From Bryocella elongata (lineage in GTDB: Bacteria; Acidobacteriota; Terriglobia; Terriglobales; Acidobacteriaceae): DNA of 64,000 bases. Below the pieces are notes generated by a model. The model was not told where the DNA came from. It did no database searches and saw only the letters and a program-made list of their open reading frames with translations. Where the stretch lies: positions 496,001 to 560,000 of the forward strand of contig NZ_FNVA01000002.1 in NCBI RefSeq assembly GCF_900108185.1, read 5' to 3'. Position 1 is the first letter of the stretch; every line of letters begins with the position of its first letter. This document shows positions 8,772 to 18,711 of this stretch, one piece after another. The translations under genes and the position numbers were made by a program.

Positions 8772-9731
8772 CTAGTGTTTGCGTTCGACCAGGTATTGCG
8801 CCAGGGCTTTGAGCGGGGCAGCGGACTGGCCGTAGGGCTCGAGGGCGGCGAAGGCGTCCGCGATGTAGCTGGCGGCGTCTTTCTCGGACTGCTCCAGACC
8901 GTAGACGGCGGGCCAGGTGGCCTTGTCGCTGGCGGTGTCCTTGCCGGCGGTCTTACCGAGCTGTTCGGAGCTCTGGGTTACGTCGAGGATGTCGTCGACG
9001 ATCTGGAAGGCGAGGCCCGCGTTTTCGCCGAAGCTCCGCAGGGCGGCGATGACGTCCTTGGGACTTGCTGCGAGCGTCGCGGAGCTGTCCGGTTGCGCGA
9101 GCAGGTCGCCGAGCCCGAGGATGCCGCCGCAGACGATGGAGGTGGTGATGAGCGCACCGGTCTTCGCGCGGTGGATGCGCTCGACGAGCTCGGCGGTGGG
9201 CTTCTGGCCTTCGCCTTCGATGTCCATGACCTGGCCGCCGATCATGCCGGAGGGAAGGCCGGTGTCCATACCCACGCCGGTGCCGATGGCGAAGGAGAAC
9301 TCGCGGATGATGTCGATGAGCGTGGCCGGCTGCGCTGCAATCTGCGAGAGCGTCTGGAAGGCGAGTGTCTGCAGGGCGTCGCCAGCGAGGATGGCGATGG
9401 CCTCGCCGAAGGCGACGTGGCAGGTGGGCATGCCGCGGCGGAGGTCGTCATTGTCGAGCGCGGGCAGATCGTCGTGGATGAGCGAGTAGGTGTGCACCAT
9501 CTCCAGCGCGGCGCCGAGCTCGTCGGCACCCGGGACTTCGCGACCGGCGACCATCTTCGCGGCTTCCATCGCGAGGATGGGGCGCAGGCGCTTGCCGCCC
9601 GCGAAGGTGGAGTGCCGCATGGCGCGGTGGATGGAGTGGGGAAGGGTATTGGCGGAGGGCAGAAGCCGCTCCAGCGCAGCGTCCGTAACGACGACGCCGT
9701 TCTTCAGGATTTGCTGGACATCAACGTTCAT
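8772..9731 (-). CDS. ispA: Polyprenyl (farnesyl/geranyl) diphosphate synthase
   Basis: 319 residues, normal for the family. GGKRLRP lies at 45-51, the first aspartate-rich motif DDLPALDNDD at 87-96 and the second, DDILD, at 246-250. These bind the Mg2+-diphosphate of the allylic substrate. The enzyme condenses isopentenyl diphosphate with dimethylallyl or geranyl diphosphate in the cytoplasm to give farnesyl diphosphate for undecaprenyl carrier lipid, quinone and other isoprenoids. Chain length cannot be fixed from sequence alone, so ispA is the best but not certain symbol. It follows the GT-C-like membrane protein gene by 25 bp. Confidence 0.9.
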   Translation of the reverse strand: MNVDVQQILKNGVVVTDAALERLLPSANTLPHSIHRAMRHSTFAGGKRLRPILAMEAAKMVAGREVPGADELGAALEMVHTYSLIHDDLPALDNDDLRRGMPTCHVAFGEAIAILAGDALQTLAFQTLSQIAAQPATLIDIIREFSFAIGTGVGMDTGLPSGMIGGQVMDIEGEGQKPTAELVERIHRAKTGALITTSIVCGGILGLGDLLAQPDSSATLAASPKDVIAALRSFGENAGLAFQIVDDILDVTQSSEQLGKTAGKDTASDKATWPAVYGLEQSEKDAASYIADAFAALEPYGQSAAPLKALAQYLVERKH

Positions 9732-9756
9732 AGAAGGGTCGATCGTAAACGCACGA

Positions 9757-11538
9757 TCAATCCCTCATTCTACGCGAGCGCCACCATGGCAGTCCCGAGG
9801 CCAATCCAAGGATAGCGAGGCCTGCAAGGCTGAGCGCGAGTCCGAGGTTGTGGTCCGGGGTGCGATGCCAGCGCACATCGATGGTCGAGTCTCCGGCGGG
9901 GAGCGCGATGGCCAGCAGGCCATCGTCGCGCTGGTATGGCTTCGGCGTCTCCAGGCTCAGGCTATCCGGACCCGTTCGCGTGACCTCCCACGCGGGGTAG
10001 TCGCGCAGGTTGAGAATCAGCACCCGGGGCATTGCCAGATGCAGGTTCAGATGCAATGGAGCGTTCGCGGAGACGGTCTGCGCGTCGTCGAGGTCGTTGG
10101 GATCGAAGTTGGGATCGACCTGGACGGGGTTGGGTTGGGTGCCGGGGGCGGGAACGTTGGGGTCGTGGAGATCGCCGGCCAGCCAGTAGGCGGGGTTGGT
10201 GGTGCGCAGGGAGTCGTTGTCGGCGGTGCGGGGCGTGTACTCGTCGGTGGGCTGCATGCCGTGATGCGAGGCGAGCAGAGCCGCGCGGGCAGAGGGAAGG
10301 TCGTCCGTGTCGCAGGCCTGGCGGTAGAGGTGGTTTGCGGTTGCGCTCATGCCGAGCGTGAAGAGGATGCTGAGGAGGGCGGAGGTGCGGAGCGAGAGCT
10401 TGTTTCGCGGTAGAGCGAGCGCGACGGCGAGGCCAAGCATGACGCCTTCGAGCGAGAGCAGACGCCAGGGGAACTGCAGGAAGGCGAGCTTCGGCAGCAG
10501 ATGCCAGACGAAGAGCGATACAGGAGTCAGCAGGAAGAGCAGGATCGCTGTAGTCACGGCCAGCACGGAGAGCAGCGGACGGCGATGCTCTGAAGCGATG
10601 CGATCGCGCCTCATCCACGCGACGGCAAGGAGTACCGCCGTCCCAGTCATCAGCACCACGGCGATCATGCTGGCTGTGTGCAGGACCATGTTGTGGCCGG
10701 CATCGCTGGTGTGGCCGAAGAGGAAGCTGTCTTCGACGCGCATGTTGGGCAGCGTGGCCATTGCAATCTGCACCCAGCGCTGCTCGTAGGCTGCGGGGAC
10801 GAGATAGAAGCCGACCAGCAGGATGCCGGTGATTGGTCCGGCGGTCGCAAGGAGGGCACGCTTCGCGAGGTCTTTCGCGTGGTCCGGCTGGGTGCGGGTC
10901 TGATGCCATTGCGTCGCAAGCGAGAGCGCCACGATCAGAGCGAAGCCATAGCTGCCGATGACAGCGGCCGGGGCGTTCGTGAGCCAGAGCAACGCAAGAG
11001 GAATTGCGATGGATGCGGGCCTTGCTCGGGCATTCAGTGCGGCCATCACGATTAGCGGCATCCAGGCGGCGGCCAGCAGCTCGGCGTAGGCGGTGCGCTC
11101 GAAGCCGGTGAAGAGGATGTAGGGATTGGCCAGGTAGATGGCGCTTGCCAGCAGCGCGGCTGGAGTTGAAGCGAAGGGCCGTGCGAGGAAGTACATCGAG
11201 AGGCCCGCGCCGGTGAGCGCGAGCCAGGTGAAGACGATGGGGACGGCATTGAGCGGCAGAGCCATGGTAAGCAGCGCGCCGAGCATCCACGAGAGTGGCG
11301 GATAGAAGACGAAGCGGGGCTCGCCTGCGTTCCAGGCGGCCGTGAAGGCCCATTGCGGATAGAGCGTGCCGTGGCGCATCTGTTGGGCCGCGTCGAGCCA
11401 GCTTTCGAGGTGAAACTCGAAGTCGTGGCCGCAGGAGCAACCATGCACCACGAGTGGATGCACGGCGAGGAAGGCGAACAGGGGGACGAGCAGCCACGCG
11501 AATCGTTGGGCGCGGGTTGGGGATTCGCTGCTGCTCAT
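9757..11538 (-). CDS. Polytopic membrane protein, 6-pyruvoyl-tetrahydropterin-synthase-related / GT-C-like
   Basis: 593 residues with roughly eleven to thirteen hydrophobic segments and a soluble C-terminal part ending in a last span near 565-585. After the first span comes a loop with CSCGHDFEFHLESW, whose acidic DFE resembles the acidic loop motif of GT-C glycosyltransferases, and further on PRFVFYPPLSW. This matches the large integral membrane family labelled PTPS-related (PF10131) in public annotation; despite the name these are probably polyprenyl-phosphate-sugar transferases. Placement directly before ispA, which makes the lipid carrier precursor, suits this idea. Confidence 0.65.
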   Translation of the reverse strand: MSSSESPTRAQRFAWLLVPLFAFLAVHPLVVHGCSCGHDFEFHLESWLDAAQQMRHGTLYPQWAFTAAWNAGEPRFVFYPPLSWMLGALLTMALPLNAVPIVFTWLALTGAGLSMYFLARPFASTPAALLASAIYLANPYILFTGFERTAYAELLAAAWMPLIVMAALNARARPASIAIPLALLWLTNAPAAVIGSYGFALIVALSLATQWHQTRTQPDHAKDLAKRALLATAGPITGILLVGFYLVPAAYEQRWVQIAMATLPNMRVEDSFLFGHTSDAGHNMVLHTASMIAVVLMTGTAVLLAVAWMRRDRIASEHRRPLLSVLAVTTAILLFLLTPVSLFVWHLLPKLAFLQFPWRLLSLEGVMLGLAVALALPRNKLSLRTSALLSILFTLGMSATANHLYRQACDTDDLPSARAALLASHHGMQPTDEYTPRTADNDSLRTTNPAYWLAGDLHDPNVPAPGTQPNPVQVDPNFDPNDLDDAQTVSANAPLHLNLHLAMPRVLILNLRDYPAWEVTRTGPDSLSLETPKPYQRDDGLLAIALPAGDSTIDVRWHRTPDHNLGLALSLAGLAILGLASGLPWWRSRRMRD

Positions 11539-11591
11539 CAGGCGGCTCCGCTGGACTTCATGCTGCGCCTATTCTTGCATCGCGGGCCGGG

Positions 11592-14531
11592 CTATGGTTC
11601 CAGCTTGAGCGTGTGCTCGACCTTCGGATGCTGGAGCGCGAGCGGGAAGCTTTCGCCGACGAGCCAGGAGTGGAACTGGTCGAGGTACCAGGGGCTGGCG
11701 GGGCTGCCGCTTTGTCCGGTCGTGATGTTGCCCAGCGTTGCGTCGCTGTCCTTCAGGTCGGCGTCGAAGCGCTCGCTGGGACCGAAGTGCAGTCCGCTGG
11801 CGCGGACTGTCGTCGCATCGCCGCGTACCGGCTGCAGGCCGGAGCCGGTCGCTACGCCCAGCAGGCGGCTCATGATCGTATGGCTTCCGAAGACCGGGTG
11901 CGCGATCTCGGTGGAGTGATACTGCGCGAGCTTCCAGCGATTGAGGTCATGCGGTGCGCCTGCCTCGCGCAGCGCGCGGTCCACCGAGACTGCCAGCAGG
12001 TCGTTCCAGCTGGCAAAGTTCTTGGGCAGCCAGCGCGCGGGCTGGCGAGCCAGCAGCATCTCCAGCGCCGTGGTCTTCTCTGCCCACAGGTAGAGCTTTG
12101 CGCCCTCACGAGCTGCGCTGCTATCAGCCTTCACGTGGTCATGCTCGGCGATCTTCGCGGTCAGCAGCACCGGCCACAGCACGTCGCGCGTCGCGAGGAC
12201 GATGGCTGCGGCGGGCGAGTCCGGGTCCATGTGCCCGTCCCAGCGGCGCAGGAGCTCGGCGGCCTGCTTCATACGGTCGCGGTCATGCACCGCGGTGGTG
12301 TGGTCGATTGCGTAGGCGAGCTTCTGGGCCACCGTCCGGTCCAGGTCCGAATAGTCGTCGTTCTGGATCGCGAGCATGTCCGCCGGTGTCAGGCCCTGCC
12401 GGTCCTTCAGCAGCGTCGTGATGCGCTCGACGCGATAGGCGTCGACCCAGTCGCCGGATAGGAAGAATGGGTAGTCGTCCGGCGTGACGCGGGCGTTCGC
12501 CGTGGCGAGGTAGCCGGTCGTGGGGTCGGTCACCGAGGGCAGCTTGTCGTAGGGCACGTAGCCGGACCATGCCTGTCCTGGGTCGAGGGCATCGACGGGC
12601 TTGTACGCGATGGCCGAGCCGATGGTGTAGTCGATGCCGGGCTTGGGCGCGACGTGTTCGGGCGACGCTCCGGTCGAAGGCGGAGCCATCTGCGGTGCGG
12701 TGTCGCTGCCGTCTTCGCTATCGTCGGCTTCGGCCTCTTCGTCGGCGGGAAGCGCACCGTTGTTGTCGAGGTTCAATGGCGAGGTCATGGGCTGTTGAAT
12801 ATCGCGCGGATGTTGCATTGCGGGCCCGCGTACGGGGATGCGACCCAGCGCGTGATAGCCAATGTGCCCCGCGTCATCTCCCCAGACTGCACTCAGCGTC
12901 GGGCCGCCGAAGTTGCCAAAGGCCGCTACGAGCTGCGTGCCATTGGCTGCGGTGTCCATCGCCAGGCCGGGAATCTGGAGCGCCTGTGGGTCGTAGGCTG
13001 TCCAGGCCAGCGAGAGCATGCGCTTTTCGCCGGGGAAGATCGGGCTGATGATGGGCGTTGCCATCGTTCCGCTGCCCAGGGGAGCTTCGGTCAGCAGCAC
13101 ATCGAGCTTCACATCACGCCCGCCGCGCACGCGGATCAGTTCATGACGATGCGCGACAGGGGCCCACGAACCGTCCACGCGCTGGAACTCCATCCTGTCG
13201 CCTGTGCCGCGGGTGTGTTCGATGCGGACATCCTGCACATCGCCGAGCATGGCGGTGAAACCCCAGGCCACATGGGCGTTGCGGCCGACGATCACGAACG
13301 GCACTCCCGGCAGCGTGAAGCCTGCGACGTCGAGCGAAGATTCAGGCTGATCGAGTGCCTTTACGTGCAGCCCGGCCTCGTACCAGATGTCCGGCGCGGT
13401 GAGGCCGAGGTGCATGTCGTTGGAGACGAGCGGCGCGCCGGAGGCCGAGCGCGAGCCTGCCACCACCCAGTTGTTGGAGCCCGAACGGCAGTCCTCGCAG
13501 GCCGCCTGTTCGAAGTTTTCGGCGACGCGCACGATGTCGCGGGGAGTTGCCGATGGCATGTTGGGTTGCTGGAGAAGGCTCTGGGTCTTGTCGAGGGGGA
13601 CCTGCTCGATCTCTTCGTGTTGTTGGGTGAGGTCGGGCTGCGGCTGCGAGGGAGGGCGGTCGCGCCAGGATCCCACGGGGTAGAGATCGCCGAGCAGTTG
13701 TGCGGGAAGATGCTGCGCGAGCGCTTCACGCGCGATCTTCGTGGGGAAGCTGGTGGCGAGGTCCTGCCACATGCACAGGACCACCAGCATGGAGTCGCGC
13801 GGTGTCCATGGGGCGGGCTTGTAGTGCAGCGCGGCGAATTCCACGGGCAGCCGGTCGGCGTGGCTGTCGAGGTAGGCGTTGACGCCCTTCGCGTAGACCT
13901 CGAGCTGATGGCGCTGGTCTGGAGGAAGAGCCGCTACGGCGCGCTCGGCTGCGGCACCGAGTTGCAGGATGCGCTGGCTGCGGTCGTGGTCGACGAGCGC
14001 CGGGCCGAGGATCTCTGCGAGCTCGCCGGCACCATGGCGGCGCAGGGCGTCCATCTGCCACATGCGGTCCTGGGCGGTGACGTAGCCTTGCGCGAAGAGC
14101 ACATCGTCGAGGCTCTGGGCCTGGAGGGAAGGCACACCGTGGGGGTCGCGCGTGATGATGACTTCGCCGCCGAGGCCTGTGGCCTGCAACTGGCCGTCCA
14201 GCTCTGGTAAAGACGTGTGCAGACGATGCCGCAGATACAGCACGCTGCCGCTCAGCAGGACGACGATCAACAGCAGGAGCGCGGCGGTGGAGAGGCCAAT
14301 GAGTTTTAGCCGGCGGGTTCGGCCGGGACGGTCGTCCTCGCGCTGATTGCGGGCCTGGCGGAGGCGCAGCTCGGAGAGCCGCGAAAAGAGGCCGCGATGT
14401 TCGGGGAGTAGGTCGCGATCGTCGCGACGAGCCTGCAGCTCTTCGCGCAGAGAGCGCGTGACGAGCCGGGGCTCGCGGGACGCGGTGTCGTCGCGGGAGG
14501 GATGTCTGGGATCGTTAGGGTTCAGGCTCAT
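11592..14531 (-). CDS. Penicillin acylase family protein (Ntn hydrolase), membrane-anchored
   Basis: 979 residues from ATG 14531. An upstream extension to 14819 stays open but is antisense to the CPBP gene and of a different composition, so it is rejected. Order: a charged cytosolic part (1-75), one membrane span (about 76-98), the acylase alpha region (GGEVIITRDPHGVPSLQAQS, FAQGYVTAQDRMWQMD), then the autoproteolytic site G351-S352 in CRSGSNNWVV. Ser352 would be the N-terminal nucleophile of the beta chain. Family members hydrolyse amides such as beta-lactams, acyl-homoserine lactones or glutaryl groups; the true substrate is unknown. The acidic insert EEAEADDSEDGSD near residues 590-600 is unusual. 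Confidence 0.88.
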   Translation of the reverse strand: MSLNPNDPRHPSRDDTASREPRLVTRSLREELQARRDDRDLLPEHRGLFSRLSELRLRQARNQREDDRPGRTRRLKLIGLSTAALLLLIVVLLSGSVLYLRHRLHTSLPELDGQLQATGLGGEVIITRDPHGVPSLQAQSLDDVLFAQGYVTAQDRMWQMDALRRHGAGELAEILGPALVDHDRSQRILQLGAAAERAVAALPPDQRHQLEVYAKGVNAYLDSHADRLPVEFAALHYKPAPWTPRDSMLVVLCMWQDLATSFPTKIAREALAQHLPAQLLGDLYPVGSWRDRPPSQPQPDLTQQHEEIEQVPLDKTQSLLQQPNMPSATPRDIVRVAENFEQAACEDCRSGSNNWVVAGSRSASGAPLVSNDMHLGLTAPDIWYEAGLHVKALDQPESSLDVAGFTLPGVPFVIVGRNAHVAWGFTAMLGDVQDVRIEHTRGTGDRMEFQRVDGSWAPVAHRHELIRVRGGRDVKLDVLLTEAPLGSGTMATPIISPIFPGEKRMLSLAWTAYDPQALQIPGLAMDTAANGTQLVAAFGNFGGPTLSAVWGDDAGHIGYHALGRIPVRGPAMQHPRDIQQPMTSPLNLDNNGALPADEEAEADDSEDGSDTAPQMAPPSTGASPEHVAPKPGIDYTIGSAIAYKPVDALDPGQAWSGYVPYDKLPSVTDPTTGYLATANARVTPDDYPFFLSGDWVDAYRVERITTLLKDRQGLTPADMLAIQNDDYSDLDRTVAQKLAYAIDHTTAVHDRDRMKQAAELLRRWDGHMDPDSPAAAIVLATRDVLWPVLLTAKIAEHDHVKADSSAAREGAKLYLWAEKTTALEMLLARQPARWLPKNFASWNDLLAVSVDRALREAGAPHDLNRWKLAQYHSTEIAHPVFGSHTIMSRLLGVATGSGLQPVRGDATTVRASGLHFGPSERFDADLKDSDATLGNITTGQSGSPASPWYLDQFHSWLVGESFPLALQHPKVEHTLKLEP

Positions 14532-14604
14532 GCGCTCAGTACTGATGTTAAGCGATGGGGCTGTGAAGCCCATTGCCACGAATGGGGGCGATGACGTTAT
14601 ACCG

Positions 14605-15726
14605 CTAAAAGATAAGTGGCATATCTTCAGAGCGTTCGGACGCATGTCGATACGACCCAGGCTCTGCCTCGAGGGGCGGCTGCACGCCGGGCTTCGCCAT
14701 GCGAATGGCGAGGAGCACCAGCAGCATGACTGGAATGACGAAGACGCTGCCTTCGGGGCCATCGGAGCCGCCGGAGAGGAGCACCTTGCCCACCGGATGG
14801 GTGTTGAAGAGTCGGCCATAGCTGAGGTTGCCGGAGTCCGGCACGCCCCACAGAAAGCTCTGGGCCCAGTCCCACGCCATGTGGAAGCCGATGCCCCACC
14901 ACAGGCTGCCGGTCCGCCACAAGGCGTAGCTGAAGACGATTCCGGCCACGAAGACCATCAGGAGGCCCATCACGTTCTCTCCGCCGTTGCCGAGGTGCAG
15001 GCAAGCGAAGATCAGCGACATGACCGTGGCCGCGCACCAGAAGGCCACGAAGCGCTGCTTCGGCTCCGGTCCGCCGCCGATGCCGAAGAAGCCCCGCGTG
15101 AGCGTGAACTGCAGGTATCCGCGTGTGAGGTACTCCTCCAGGAACCCGACGAAGAGGAACATGATGAGCCACTCAACGCCGAAGCGGACGATGGCGATTC
15201 CGTGGATCGCCATGCCGTCGAAGACGAGCAGATGCATGGCCCGCAGGATGCCGACGAGCGCGCTCAGAGACACCAGGCCCCAGAAGGCTCCGGGGAGAAG
15301 ATCGGCAATTCGCGAACCGCTGATGCCGAAGACCCGCATGCGGCGGCGCTCGATCTTTGCCATGGCGAAGGTGGCCAGGGCGATTCCGCCAAACTGGAAG
15401 GCCTCGGTCAACGCGGCATAGCCCGGCTTCAGGTCAGAGGGTTCATGCTTCGGGGCAGGACGCCCGGTCTTCTTGGCCACCGCGGCTTCGTGCTGGCGCT
15501 CGACCATCTTGCCCCACTGGCCCGAGGCTCCGACGGCCGCCAGGCTCGCCAGAAAGATGGCCGCGACGGCCAGCACAGAGAAGATCAGGGCGCTCCAGCC
15601 CGCGCGGAGTCCAAACGGCCCGAGCAGCACGCTGTGCTTCGGCGCTGTATACGTGACCGCTTGTGCGGCCTTCGGGCTGTTGTATTCCGACGGTGACACA
15701 GGCTGGTTCTCGTTCTGGCTTTCCAT
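14605..15726 (-). CDS. CPBP family intramembrane glutamic endopeptidase
   Basis: 373 residues from ATG 15726, with GGAG five bases upstream; a GTG two codons earlier is less likely. About eight membrane spans. The CPBP (Abi/Rce1-type) motifs are in order: EEYLTR at 197-202, FACLH near 240-244, and a final His282 in GFHMAWDW. These residues form the active site in Rce1-like proteases. Bacterial members process membrane or peptide substrates, sometimes for bacteriocin immunity. It precedes the penicillin acylase gene by 73 bp on the same strand and may head the long minus-strand unit. Confidence 0.88.
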   Translation of the reverse strand: MESQNENQPVSPSEYNSPKAAQAVTYTAPKHSVLLGPFGLRAGWSALIFSVLAVAAIFLASLAAVGASGQWGKMVERQHEAAVAKKTGRPAPKHEPSDLKPGYAALTEAFQFGGIALATFAMAKIERRRMRVFGISGSRIADLLPGAFWGLVSLSALVGILRAMHLLVFDGMAIHGIAIVRFGVEWLIMFLFVGFLEEYLTRGYLQFTLTRGFFGIGGGPEPKQRFVAFWCAATVMSLIFACLHLGNGGENVMGLLMVFVAGIVFSYALWRTGSLWWGIGFHMAWDWAQSFLWGVPDSGNLSYGRLFNTHPVGKVLLSGGSDGPEGSVFVIPVMLLVLLAIRMAKPGVQPPLEAEPGSYRHASERSEDMPLIF

Positions 15727-15888
15727 GGACACTCCGTTGATTCTTTACAGGAGAGCATACGTGTCTGCGGGCCTTGGGGTTCCGCAAGACGTTTTCCGTC
15801 GCACTGCCTGCACTATTCTTGAAGAGGCAGCCGCGGCTTGTGTGCGGAGCCCACCGTAAGTTTGCGTACCCCGTCAGGAAGGTCCCAC

Positions 15889-16899
15889 TTGAACTGCCGC
15901 GTCTTCTATCACGATCGCTGTTTCGACGGCGCATGCTCCGCTTCGCTCTTCACGCGCTTTCACCGCGAGTGCATCGGTACGGTCGACAGCTTCGAGTACC
16001 AGGGGCTGGTGCACCGCGCCGGTTCTCTGATGGAGGAGGGCTGGTTCGCGACCGAGGGCGAAAACGCCATCGTCGATTTCAAGTATTCGGCCTCGCCGCG
16101 GCTCACCTGGTGGTTCGACCACCACCAGTCCGCGTTCCTCGATGCCGCCGACGAAGCCCACTTCCGCGCCGGTCAGCTCAACCCGGACGGCACACCCGGA
16201 CCGCTGGCGATGCGCCAGTTCTTCGACCCGCTCTACATCAGCTGCACAGGCTTCCTCTCGCACATTGCGAGCACAAAGTTCGGCATGGACATCGCGCCGC
16301 TGAAGGAGCTCATCCATTGGGCCAACATCGTCGATGGAGCGAAGTACGAGAGCGCCGAGGCTGCTGTGGGCATGCGCGAAGCCGCGATGAAGCTCACCAT
16401 GGTGATCGAGAGCGCGAGTGATGCGGATGGGAAGTCGATCACGAAGCGCATCATCCCGCTGCTTACCGAGATGAGTCTCGACGATGTGCTGGCGCAGCCC
16501 TTCATTCAGGCCGAGCTGGGACCTCTGCTCGACCGCCACTGGCAGGGCCTCGAGCTTATCCGCGAGCGCGCCCAGCTTGACCGCGGCGTCATCACCTTCG
16601 ACATCACCGACCAGCCGACCGAGGGCTACAGCAAGTTCATCCCGTATTACCTTTATCCCGAGGCGACCTATGTCGTGGGCCTCTCGAAGTCGAGCTTCCG
16701 CTGCAAGGTCTCTGTCGGCACCAACCCGTGGACGAAGAAGCCCGCCAGCGAGCTGGTGAATCTCGCGGCGATCTGCGAGCGTTACGGAGGCGGCGGCCAC
16801 GCAAGGGTCGGCGCCATCAGCTTCCCCGTGGAGCAGGAAGCCGAGGCCCGCAAAGCCACCGCGGAGATCGTCGCCGAACTGCGCGCGACAGATCGGTAG
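15889..16899 (+). CDS. DHH-family phosphoesterase
   Basis: 336 residues from a TTG at 15889, chosen because AGGAAGG stands six bases before it and the protein then starts directly on the first core strand (NCRVFYHDRCFDG). Another TTG at 15838 has no ribosome site. The motifs are YHDRCFDG at 7-14, the DHH motif WFDHHQSAF and the C-terminal GGGGHARVGAI of the DHHA1-like domain. These bind two metal ions; members include RecJ nuclease, NrnA oligoribonuclease and c-di-AMP phosphodiesterase. Length and lack of extra domains favour an NrnA-like or small-nucleotide phosphoesterase, inferred only. Confidence 0.85.
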   Translation: MNCRVFYHDRCFDGACSASLFTRFHRECIGTVDSFEYQGLVHRAGSLMEEGWFATEGENAIVDFKYSASPRLTWWFDHHQSAFLDAADEAHFRAGQLNPDGTPGPLAMRQFFDPLYISCTGFLSHIASTKFGMDIAPLKELIHWANIVDGAKYESAEAAVGMREAAMKLTMVIESASDADGKSITKRIIPLLTEMSLDDVLAQPFIQAELGPLLDRHWQGLELIRERAQLDRGVITFDITDQPTEGYSKFIPYYLYPEATYVVGLSKSSFRCKVSVGTNPWTKKPASELVNLAAICERYGGGGHARVGAISFPVEQEAEARKATAEIVAELRATDR

Positions 16900-16932
16900 A
16901 GCCGCGCCAACATCCAGAAAAGCAGAGGTCCG

Positions 16933-17592
16933 ATGGAACAGGGAAACCGTCGCAAGATCGATCTGGCCACGTGGCCGCGCACCACAATCTTCAACTTCTT
17001 CAAGGAATTTACTGAGCCCTATCACGGCGTCTGCCTGCGCCTGGACTGCACGGAGGCGTTTCGCTTCGCGAAGGCCAATCAGCTGTCGGTCTTTCTCACG
17101 ATGGTCCATTGCTCCCTCGTGGCGTCGATGCGCGTGCAGAACTTTCGCACCCGCATTGAGGGCGAAGACGTATGGGAGTATGAGCGCATCAACGGCGGAA
17201 GCGCTGTGGGCCGGCCCAATGGCACGATCGGATTCGCCGACTACCCCTTCTTCGAGGACATCGAAGAGTTTGTGCGCGCAGGTTCGCTCGAAGTCGAGCG
17301 CGTGAAGGGGCGCACCGATCTCGAGCGCCACCCCTACACGAACCTCATCCGCTTCTCGACCCTGCCGTGGTTCGACTTCACGTCGATCTCCCACGCCCGC
17401 AACTTCGCGTTTGAAGACTCGGCGCCAAAGATCACCTTTGGCAAGATCACCGAGAGCGGAGGCCGAAGAACACTGCCGATTTCGATCCATGTGCACCACG
17501 CGCTGGTGGACGGCCTGCACGTGGGCGAGTTTGTCGAAGCCCTCCAGGATCGGTTCGACCATCCTTCCGCCCGATTCGATCCTTCGGCCTGA
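16933..17592 (+). CDS. CatA-type acetyltransferase (chloramphenicol acetyltransferase-like)
   Basis: 219 residues, the standard length of class A chloramphenicol acetyltransferase subunits. The active-site signature HHALVDG lies at 188-194; His189 would be the base and Asp193 its structural partner. N-terminal wording (WPRTTIFNFFKEFTEPYHGVCLRLD) also fits. The family transfers acetyl from acetyl-CoA to a hydroxyl. Environmental members often have not been shown to act on chloramphenicol, so resistance is a possibility rather than a conclusion. The start has AGAGG upstream. It follows the DHH gene by 33 bp. Confidence 0.85.
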   Translation: MEQGNRRKIDLATWPRTTIFNFFKEFTEPYHGVCLRLDCTEAFRFAKANQLSVFLTMVHCSLVASMRVQNFRTRIEGEDVWEYERINGGSAVGRPNGTIGFADYPFFEDIEEFVRAGSLEVERVKGRTDLERHPYTNLIRFSTLPWFDFTSISHARNFAFEDSAPKITFGKITESGGRRTLPISIHVHHALVDGLHVGEFVEALQDRFDHPSARFDPSA

Positions 17593-17722
17593 TCTAGCTT
17601 GAAGGTCGCGTCCCGGAGCCCGGAACGCCAAACGCCTGCGTGGCGCAGGGCGGCGGACCTGCACCGTAGCTTTTGCGTTTCCGCCTCCACGAAACCGCTT
17701 ACGCTGTGACAGAATCATCCCT

Positions 17723-18685
17723 ATGCCTCATCTCGACGAGATGCGCCTGATGGCGAAGGTCGCGCGTATGTACTACGACCATGGCCTGCGCCAGAAAGAG
17801 ATCACCGAGCGGCTGAGCATCCATCAGTCTACGGTGTCGCGCCTGCTCCAGCGCGCGCGCGAGGCCAACATCGTGCGCATCAGCGTCATGTCGCCTCCCG
17901 GCATCTTCAACGAAGAAGAGGACGCGCTCGAGAAGCGCTTCGGCCTCAAGGAAGCCATCGTGATCGAGACGCGCAACGACGACGAGCACCTCGTCAGCGA
18001 CCTCGGCGCGGCCGCAGCGTTCTTCCTGCAGACCACCGTCAAGCCTGGTACGTTGATCGGCATCTCTTCGTGGAGCCGTGCGCTGTTTGCGATGGTGGAG
18101 TCCCTGCACAGCTCCGACTGCGGACGTGGTGGCAGCGTTGTGCAGATCCTGGGCGGCTTCGGCGCGGCCAGCGCGCAGCATCATGCGACGCACATTGCCC
18201 AGCGTCTCGCGGGGCTCATCGGAGCGAGCCCGGTGTTGCTGCAGGCGCCTGCGGTTGTGGGCTCGGCGGAGGCGCGCCGCGTGCTGATGAAGGATGCCAG
18301 CGTGCGCCAGGCCGCAGACCTCTTCCCGCGCCTCAACCTCGCGCTGGTCGGCATCGGATCGATGCATCCTTCACCGATCCTCGTCAGCTCCGGCAATGTC
18401 TTCTCGGCAGCCGAGATGCAGAACATGCGCGCCCAGGGCGCCGTCGGTGACATCTGTTTCCGCTTCTACGATGCTGCGGGCAAGGCGGTTCGCTCTGCGC
18501 TCAACAGCCGCGTCGTGGGCATCGAGCCGGAGACGTTGAAGAGCGTCGAGCGCGTGGTTGGCATCGCGGGCGGGCCGAAGAAGCTCGAAGCGATCCGCGC
18601 CGCGCTCGTCGGCCAGCGCATCAACGTGCTCATCACAGACGTGAACACGGCGCACAGCCTGCTGAAGGATCAACCTTCAGTCTAG
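17723..18685 (+). CDS. Sugar-binding transcriptional regulator, SorC family
   Basis: 320 residues. An N-terminal helix-turn-helix (about 20-45, HGLRQKEITERLSIHQSTVSRL) is followed by a sugar-phosphate-binding domain related to phosphosugar isomerases (GTLIGISSWSRALFAMVE; GVVGDICFRFYDAAG-like stretch). SorC/DeoR-type proteins bind DNA and respond to phosphorylated sugars. It lies convergent with the GH79 gene, 26 bp apart, and at the edge of the carbohydrate locus, so it is a likely local regulator. The effector is unknown. Confidence 0.88.
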   Translation: MPHLDEMRLMAKVARMYYDHGLRQKEITERLSIHQSTVSRLLQRAREANIVRISVMSPPGIFNEEEDALEKRFGLKEAIVIETRNDDEHLVSDLGAAAAFFLQTTVKPGTLIGISSWSRALFAMVESLHSSDCGRGGSVVQILGGFGAASAQHHATHIAQRLAGLIGASPVLLQAPAVVGSAEARRVLMKDASVRQAADLFPRLNLALVGIGSMHPSPILVSSGNVFSAAEMQNMRAQGAVGDICFRFYDAAGKAVRSALNSRVVGIEPETLKSVERVVGIAGGPKKLEAIRAALVGQRINVLITDVNTAHSLLKDQPSV

Positions 18686-18711
18686 GAGCCGCAACAACAT
18701 TGCGAGCGCAA

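Noticed and set aside
12654-14210. Long plus-strand ORF of 518 codons
   Set aside because: Shadow of the penicillin acylase gene in another frame of GC-rich DNA; composition is not protein-like and no motif is present.
14532-14819. N-terminal extension of the penicillin acylase frame (would give 1075 residues)
   Set aside because: It is antisense to the CPBP protease gene, is Ser/Pro/Arg-rich without family similarity, and has no ribosome site; the acylase begins plausibly at 14531.
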